This document shows, in pieces, positions 7,954 through 12,664 of a stretch of DNA of 12,664 bases. Origin of the DNA: an uncultured Propionibacteriaceae bacterium (GTDB taxonomy: Bacteria; Actinomycetota; Actinomycetes; Propionibacteriales; Propionibacteriaceae). Both the position numbers and the translations under genes were made by a program. The first letter of the stretch is position 1, and each line of letters starts with the position of its first letter. The notes beneath the pieces are model-generated. The model ran no database searches. It was not told where the DNA came from and saw only the letters and a program-made list of their open reading frames with translations. Where the stretch lies: assembly GCA_936941515.1 (NCBI GenBank), contig CAKZJI010000190.1, positions 1 through 12,664 on the forward strand, in the 5' to 3' direction.

Positions 7954-7958
7954 AATCC

Positions 7959-10900
7959 ATGCAGGACACGCTAGGGACGACTCGCCACCACACTCCGATC
8001 CCGCCATGGGCCCGGCCTGACGCGCCCGCATCCGTCGCCCGGGTGGAGCGACATGTGGACGAGGCCCTCGCCGATCGGGCCAGAGACATGGCGCTCACAT
8101 GCGGCATGGCGATGGAGCGTCTCTGGGAAGCGGCCTGGCTCAGCACCCTGATCCGCTGCACTGGCGAGACGGGTGCAATCAGCGCGGTGGCCGATGGCGA
8201 CGCCACTCAGATCGAGTTGGCGTCGGTTCCCGAGACGTGGCTCGACCTCCTGTCTGCGGTGACTCGGGAGCCGCTGACGGACCCCAGCGTCGTCACAACC
8301 CTGCTTGCCTTCTCACCCGACAGTGCTCCGGACGCCGATCTACGGGTCGATGTCCTGAACAGCCCGACCGGGATCGTCCTGCGGGCCACGGTCCGAACCG
8401 AGGTGGTCGCTCCGCCTGCGGCCGAGCGCTTTCTGGGACATCTGACGGAGATGCTCCGCGTGATGGTCTGCGACGGAATCGCGGCCCCGGCCGACCTCAC
8501 GCGCACCATCGATGCAGCCGAGCGGCAGTACTTAATCTGGGGCAACGCCGGCCCCCAGGTCTCCAACGGCCCCGACCTTGCTCTGGACCACATCCGGCAC
8601 CGCATGCTGGAGCAGCCCGACCGTCCGGCCGTGCAGTACCACGACGTTCTCCTGACCTACGCGGACCTCGACCGCCTGTCTGGCAACGTCGCGAAGCATC
8701 TTCTCGCCGCTGGGCTGAACCCCGGCGAACCGGTCGGAGTCGTCACAGGACGCCATGCTGACTGGATCGTGCTCCTGTTGGGAGTCCTGCGGGCCGGCGG
8801 AATCTATCTCCCGGCTCGACCCGACTTCCCTGCTTCACGAATCTCCGGCCAGTTCGATCGGGCGGGCTGCCGTCTAGCAGTCCACGACGAGGCGGGGGGT
8901 CAGCTCATGGCCGAAATCTGCGCGGAGGGAGCCTGGGACGGCCACTCCTGGTCCGTCGATGAGCTGTCGGCCGATCTCGCCCAAACGATCCCACTTCCCC
9001 GGCCGGAGGCCAAAGACCCCGCGTACGTCTACTTCACATCTGGCTCCACGGGGCAGCCCAAGGGCGCGGTATGCGCGCACGGCGGCCTCATGAATCACCT
9101 GTGGACGAAGATCGATGACCATCGCATTACCGATGCAGACATCGTCGCCCAGACGGCATCGTCCTGCTTCGACATCTCCCTGTGGCAGGTCCTAGCGCCG
9201 CTGGTCGTCGGAGGCCAGGTGATGGTCGTGGACACGGCCGATCAGCTCGACCCGGACGCCTTCCTGCAACTGCTTCGGAAGCGGGGCGTGACCGTCGCAC
9301 AGATCGTGCCATCCTACTTGGACGTGCTGCTGTCCCGACTGGAATCCGGTGTGCCGCTGCCCGAGTCGCTCCGGACGCTGTCCGTGACTGGCGAGGCACT
9401 GAAGGTGGAACTGGTGAGGCGTTGGTTCGCGATCTCGGATCAGGTTGATCTGGTCAACGCGTACGGCGCCACCGAGGTTTCGGATGACACGATGCACAAC
9501 GTGCTCACACGCCTGCCTGCGCGAAACCTGCCGATCGTCAATGTCGGGCGGGCGCTGCGCAACGTGCGTGTCTACATCGTCGATGACGATCTCCGGCTCG
9601 TCCCGACCGGTGCGCGTGGCGAAATCGTGTTCGCCGGGATCTGTGTAGGGCTCGGTTATCTCAATGATCCGGAACGCACGGCAGATGCCTTCGTCCAGGA
9701 TCCCTACGTCGCCTCGGAACGGCTCTACCGCTCCGGGGACTACGGTCGCTGGCTCCCCGAAGGCGGGATCGAGTTCCTCGGGCGCCGCGACGAGCAGATC
9801 AAGCTGCGGGGCCTGCGCGTCGAGATCGGTGAGATCCAATCGGCCCTGTTGCGCGTTCCCGGCGTCGACTCGGCCGCTGTTCTCGTGAGCGGGGCGGGCG
9901 CGAATGCTCGCTTGACCGCCTTCTACACCGGCCCGTCTCCGGTGGCACCCAGGGACGTGCATGAACTCCTCGCGGGGAGCCTCCCGGAGTACATGGTCCC
10001 ACCGTTCATTCACCAGCTCGATGCCCTGCCGTTGAACGAGAACGGCAAGGTGGACAAGCCGGCCCTCCGGAAGCTGGCGGGCGAGCTGCAATCGGAGGCG
10101 GTGCCCTTCGAGTCGCCTAGCACCCCGACCGAGGAACTGCTCGCCGCCGCCTGGGCCGAGGCTCTGGGTGTCCCTGTGCAGCACATCGGGCGACGGGACG
10201 ACTTCTTCCAAGCGGGAGGAACCTCCTTGGCTGCGGTTCAGCTGGTGATGCGGCTGAACAAGAAACTGTCGCTGCGCGACATCGCGGCGACACCCGTGCT
10301 GTGCAACCAGGCTGCGCTGATCGACTCCGGCGCCCAGCCCTCGGGCTCCCACCGCTTGCTGCAGAGCTTCGAGCGACCGACAGGCACCGCAGCTCCCCTG
10401 ATGGTCTGCTTGCCGTCGGCAGCTGGCAACGCGCTGAACTTCCGCCTGACGGCATCGGCCGCTCACGATGCGGGGATCGATCTACTCGCTCTGGAACCGA
10501 GGGGCCATGACGTTTCCCGCCCCGAGGAGCCTTTGATGGATCTGGAACGGACGGTTGACCTCATCGCGGGCGATGTCGCCAGGATGGGACACGATGAGGT
10601 GCACCTGTGGGGTCAGGGCAGCGGTGCCGCCATGGCGATCGCGATCGCGCTCGAACTGTCCCAGATCGCCACCCCGCCCATCGCTGTTCACCTGATCGAT
10701 GCCACCATCAGTGACCCGTCGAGTCATGAGGCAGCGGCTGTCGCCGCCGAGGCGCTCAGTGACGCGGACGTCATCTCGATTCTGCAGAGCACCGCAGACT
10801 ACGTCGAGGTGTCGGGAATGGATCTCCAGCGGCGACAGGTTGTCGCCGCCGCCTACCGCCACGACTTGGCCGCGTCGCACCGCTATCTCGCCCGAGTCGC

Positions 10901-11126
10901 TGCTGACCCCGCCGGGCACCGAATTGGCTGCGCCCTGTCGGTGTTGCTGAGCCCGGCGGATCGGGAAGGCGTGCCCGGGTCCTCTGTCGGCGGCTGGGAC
11001 GCGATAGCCGCGGACGTGGTGTGCGAGGAGTTCTCCGGTTCCGCCTCAGAGATCCTGCGGTCGCGGCCGGAGCTGTTGGTCCGCAGGATCGCAGCCCTCC
11101 GTGGCACCGCGGTGGTCCAAGGCTGA
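7959..11126 (+). CDS. NRPS protein: truncated C-lobe, adenylation, PCP, degenerate thioesterase
   Basis: 1055 residues. Residues about 25-195 resemble the C-terminal lobe of a condensation domain with no HHxxxDG motif. The adenylation domain (about 205-705) is complete: YFTSGSTGQPKG from 358, FDIS with D405, NAYGATE around A501, YRSGDYGRW, NENGKVDK with K697. A hand alignment to GrsA gives the specificity code D-I-W-Q-S-T-A-D-D-K (405, 406, 409, 448, 475, 477, 501, 509, 510, 697), which is not the DFWNVGMVHK-type threonine code. The PCP has S756 in GGTSL. The C-terminal 230 residues have a thioesterase fold, but the nucleophile elbow is GQGSG with G887 in the Ser position, and A1029 stands where the His is expected; D914 is kept. 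It should activate and tether the amino acid that the chlorinase modifies, as CmaA and SyrB1 do. The thioesterase probably cannot hydrolyse. Contains one TTA codon (L192). Coupled to the kinase gene 2 nt downstream. Confidence 0.93.
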   Translation: MQDTLGTTRHHTPIPPWARPDAPASVARVERHVDEALADRARDMALTCGMAMERLWEAAWLSTLIRCTGETGAISAVADGDATQIELASVPETWLDLLSAVTREPLTDPSVVTTLLAFSPDSAPDADLRVDVLNSPTGIVLRATVRTEVVAPPAAERFLGHLTEMLRVMVCDGIAAPADLTRTIDAAERQYLIWGNAGPQVSNGPDLALDHIRHRMLEQPDRPAVQYHDVLLTYADLDRLSGNVAKHLLAAGLNPGEPVGVVTGRHADWIVLLLGVLRAGGIYLPARPDFPASRISGQFDRAGCRLAVHDEAGGQLMAEICAEGAWDGHSWSVDELSADLAQTIPLPRPEAKDPAYVYFTSGSTGQPKGAVCAHGGLMNHLWTKIDDHRITDADIVAQTASSCFDISLWQVLAPLVVGGQVMVVDTADQLDPDAFLQLLRKRGVTVAQIVPSYLDVLLSRLESGVPLPESLRTLSVTGEALKVELVRRWFAISDQVDLVNAYGATEVSDDTMHNVLTRLPARNLPIVNVGRALRNVRVYIVDDDLRLVPTGARGEIVFAGICVGLGYLNDPERTADAFVQDPYVASERLYRSGDYGRWLPEGGIEFLGRRDEQIKLRGLRVEIGEIQSALLRVPGVDSAAVLVSGAGANARLTAFYTGPSPVAPRDVHELLAGSLPEYMVPPFIHQLDALPLNENGKVDKPALRKLAGELQSEAVPFESPSTPTEELLAAAWAEALGVPVQHIGRRDDFFQAGGTSLAAVQLVMRLNKKLSLRDIAATPVLCNQAALIDSGAQPSGSHRLLQSFERPTGTAAPLMVCLPSAAGNALNFRLTASAAHDAGIDLLALEPRGHDVSRPEEPLMDLERTVDLIAGDVARMGHDEVHLWGQGSGAAMAIAIALELSQIATPPIAVHLIDATISDPSSHEAAAVAAEALSDADVISILQSTADYVEVSGMDLQRRQVVAAAYRHDLAASHRYLARVAADPAGHRIGCALSVLLSPADREGVPGSSVGGWDAIAADVVCEEFSGSASEILRSRPELLVRRIAALRGTAVVQG
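8532..8534 (+). other. TTA leucine codon in the NRPS gene (possible bldA control)
   Basis: Residue L192, in the QYLIWGN segment just before the adenylation domain, is encoded by TTA. See the same codon in the PKS and kinase genes; dependence on the bldA tRNA is inferred. Confidence 0.8.
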
Positions 11127-11128
11127 CG

Positions 11129-12091
11129 ATGGCCTCGTCCATTCTCGCCAATGACCCCATTCCCGGCCACGCGGAGTGCGACAGCAGCCTTCATGCTCCG
11201 ACGGGCAGCGCCACCGCCAACGGGACCTTCGGGGAACTGCTCCAAGGGGCCCTTCCCGGCGCCGACAGTGACGACACTCGCTTTCTCGTCACCCTGCCGG
11301 TGGCGTACTGGAGCTTGGCGCGCTTCAGTTCCTGTCCTGCTCTCAGCGAGGTCCGAGCTGGCCCAGGGATGCGCACGAAGTCGGCTGCGCTGGCGAACCT
11401 GATCCTGCGTGACCTCGATGCCCCTCCGGGAGGGCACCTCCACTTTGGGGGCACCATACCCGTGGGCAAGGGTCTTGCGAGCTCCTCCGCCGACATGGTC
11501 GCTACGGCCCGCGCTGTCACTGCAGCGTGGGGTGCCGAGCTGCCGGGAGACCGGCTGGGCGAGCTGATGGCCCAGATCGAGCCCACCGACGGCGTCCAGC
11601 ACTCGGGTGTCGTCGCCTACCGGCACCGTACGGGCCAGCTGTTGACACACCTCGGCCACTTACCGAACTTGGTCGTGGTCGCCCTGGATGAGGGCGGGCA
11701 CTTGGACACGGTCACCTACAACCGACGCCCGGTCGCGTTCAGCGCACAGCAGCGCGCCGAGTACGCCGAGCTGCTGGACACTCTGACCCGGGCCGTCACC
11801 GCGCTAGACCTGCGGACCATCGGAGCCGTCGCCACTCGCAGCGCAGAACTGAATCAGAGGCTGCTCCCGCGGCGCCACTTCGCCGCGCTCCAAGACGTCT
11901 GCCTGTGCAACGAAGCCCTCGGACTGGTGACCTGCCACAGCGGGACGATGCTCGGCATTCTCCTCGACCCCGAGCAGCCCGGGCACGCCGAACGGCTGAC
12001 TCGGGTGGTGAACCAAGCCCAGCCCCTCGGCGAACAGGTGCGAATCATCCGGACCCTCCCGGCGGACATCGCGCCCCGAAGCGTGTACTGA
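11129..12091 (+). CDS. GHMP-family kinase resembling PduX L-threonine kinase
   Basis: 320 residues. N-terminal signature GTFGELLQG (32-40), as in PduX-type threonine kinases; ATP-binding GHMP loop PVGKGLASSSAD (111-122); and a late motif CHSGTMLGILL (269-279) that matches the third conserved region. PduX makes L-threonine-O-3-phosphate for cobalamin assembly, but no cobalamin gene is present here, and the gene follows the NRPS stop by 2 nt with AAGG at 11119-11122. A role in building or modifying the cluster's amino acid unit is therefore likely: phosphorylating a free or tethered hydroxy-amino acid, perhaps as a leaving group for elimination. Homoserine kinase is a less likely alternative because the N-terminal signature differs. 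One TTA codon (L178, 11660-11662). Kinase family is firm; substrate is inferred. Confidence 0.82.
   Translation: MASSILANDPIPGHAECDSSLHAPTGSATANGTFGELLQGALPGADSDDTRFLVTLPVAYWSLARFSSCPALSEVRAGPGMRTKSAALANLILRDLDAPPGGHLHFGGTIPVGKGLASSSADMVATARAVTAAWGAELPGDRLGELMAQIEPTDGVQHSGVVAYRHRTGQLLTHLGHLPNLVVVALDEGGHLDTVTYNRRPVAFSAQQRAEYAELLDTLTRAVTALDLRTIGAVATRSAELNQRLLPRRHFAALQDVCLCNEALGLVTCHSGTMLGILLDPEQPGHAERLTRVVNQAQPLGEQVRIIRTLPADIAPRSVY
11660..11662 (+). other. TTA leucine codon in the kinase gene (possible bldA control)
   Basis: L178, in HLGHLPNL, is encoded by TTA. This is the third gene in the window carrying this rare codon. Confidence 0.8.
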
Positions 12092-12097
12092 GGCGAC

Positions 12098-12664
12098 TCA
12101 GGAGGCGCGCCACCGGCCGTGCATCACGACCATCTCCCGAGTGCCTGTGTACGCCAGACGCGAGTGGGCGGTCCGGAGGTTGTCGATCAGCAGCAGATCC
12201 CCAGCGCGCCAGTCGATATCTATCTCGATCGAACGATAGGCGTCATCCAGGGCCTTCACATCGCCCGGCGGCAAGGGGGATCCGTCGCCGTAGGCAGTGG
12301 CCATCGGCAGGCCGGATCGCCCCACCGTCTCCACCAAGAACTGATGAACCTCGGGTTCCAGCGTCCATTCGCTCGCGAATGCCATGAGATTGACCCAGGC
12401 TGGATCCTCGCCCCAGACTGCCGGGAGGACCCGCTCCGTCACCAAGGTGTCGTCACGCCACTGCGCCGTCGCGCCCGTCTCTCTCGCGCGCCTCGCAGCC
12501 TCTGCGGGATCCTCCGTGCCGAACGCCTCCTGCCACGGGAGGCCAATCAGCTCGTCGCTGTACCGTCGGGTGAGCCGCCAACCATGCTCCGCCGCCCGCT
12601 GCGCGATGCGTTCGGGGACGGCCCGCAGCATCTGGCGTCCGTCGACGAGGCCCGTCTGCCCTCC
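12098..12664 (-). CDS. SyrP-like TauD/TfdA Fe(II)/2-oxoglutarate dioxygenase, 5' end outside the window
   Basis: 188 codons of the C-terminal part are visible; the frame is open to the right edge (GGQTGLVDGRQM...), so the ATG at 12631 is internal. Features shared with SyrP and its relatives: GGxTxLVD at the edge, WQEAFGTEDP, a YGDGSPL segment, and DNLRTAHSRLAYTGTRE with the distal iron-binding His and the 2-oxoglutarate-binding Arg. The HxD/E iron ligands would lie upstream of the window and cannot be checked. SyrP hydroxylates the beta-carbon of a carrier-bound aspartate, and many relatives hydroxylate NRPS-bound residues; some TauD-family members do desaturation instead. The stop codon faces the kinase stop with 6 nt between them, so the two transcripts converge and any terminator must overlap coding sequence. 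Confidence 0.85.
   Translation of the reverse strand, partial: GGQTGLVDGRQMLRAVPERIAQRAAEHGWRLTRRYSDELIGLPWQEAFGTEDPAEAARRARETGATAQWRDDTLVTERVLPAVWGEDPAWVNLMAFASEWTLEPEVHQFLVETVGRSGLPMATAYGDGSPLPPGDVKALDDAYRSIEIDIDWRAGDLLLIDNLRTAHSRLAYTGTREMVVMHGRWRAS

Larger units (their letters stand above)
7794..7958. promoter_or_regulatory. divergent intergenic region between the two biosynthetic operons
   Basis: 165 bp separate the GTG of the carrier gene (leftward) from the ATG of the NRPS gene (rightward). Both operons must be transcribed from here unless a promoter lies farther off. I see no convincing -35/-10 pair; TAGGGT on the minus strand inside the inverted repeat fits a TAnnnT -10 pattern only loosely. 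It also holds an 8-bp palindrome GGCGCGCC (7818-7825). Confidence 0.65.

Noticed and set aside
9192..10466. 424-codon minus-strand open frame inside the NRPS gene
   Set aside because: Antisense of a complete adenylation-carrier region; no domain or ribosome binding site.
12081..12110. Terminator between the convergent kinase and dioxygenase genes
   Set aside because: The gap is only 6 nt and I see no clear stem-loop with a T-tract there.

Overview
This window is a piece of a biosynthetic gene cluster from a high-GC actinomycete, most likely Streptomyces or a close relative. The evidence is the strong G/C bias at third codon positions, GTG/ATG starts with purine-rich ribosome binding sites, the assembly-line gene content, and rare TTA leucine codons in three of the biosynthetic genes. 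I see no ribosomal or transfer RNA genes, insertion sequences or CRISPR arrays. Almost every base is coding. The only spacer over 100 bp is the divergent promoter region at 7794-7958.

Layout. Leftward from the promoter region runs a tight operon: a free carrier protein (7793-7545), a SyrB2-family non-heme iron chlorinase (7541-6588), a SyrC/CmaE-like aminoacyltransferase with a cysteine nucleophile (6528-5344), and a very large trans-AT type polyketide synthase (5347 to beyond base 1). The PKS ATG overlaps the transferase stop codon. The PKS portion in the window is read in one uninterrupted frame as DH - ACP - KR - KS - post-KS linker carrying a carrier-like insert - enoyl-CoA-hydratase-like (ECH2 type) domain, with no acyltransferase. 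Rightward from the promoter region run an NRPS protein (7959-11126: shortened condensation C-lobe, adenylation, carrier, degenerate thioesterase) and, 2 nt later, a GHMP kinase resembling PduX L-threonine kinase (11129-12091). Converging on it from the right edge is the 3' part of a SyrP-like TauD/TfdA dioxygenase (12098 to beyond the window).

How the genes probably work together (inference). The A-T NRPS, iron chlorinase, free carrier and Cys-type transferase reproduce the CmaA/CmaB/CmaD/CmaE (coronamic acid) and SyrB1/SyrB2/SyrC (syringomycin) logic. An amino acid is adenylated and tethered, chlorinated on an unactivated carbon while on the carrier, and then moved by the transferase to another carrier that feeds the assembly line. 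The PduX-like kinase and SyrP-like hydroxylase suggest further oxygenation and phosphorylation of an amino acid unit. Together these could open a route to an unsaturated or otherwise unusual chlorinated residue. The PKS, co-translated with the transferase, is the likely scaffold that uses the unit, and its fused ECH2-like domain hints at beta-branching or decarboxylative chemistry.

The most unusual points are the PduX-like kinase in a halogenase cassette, the NRPS thioesterase that has lost its Ser and apparently its His, the ECH2-like domain fused behind a KS with what looks like a former gene start still present, and the non-threonine adenylation code.
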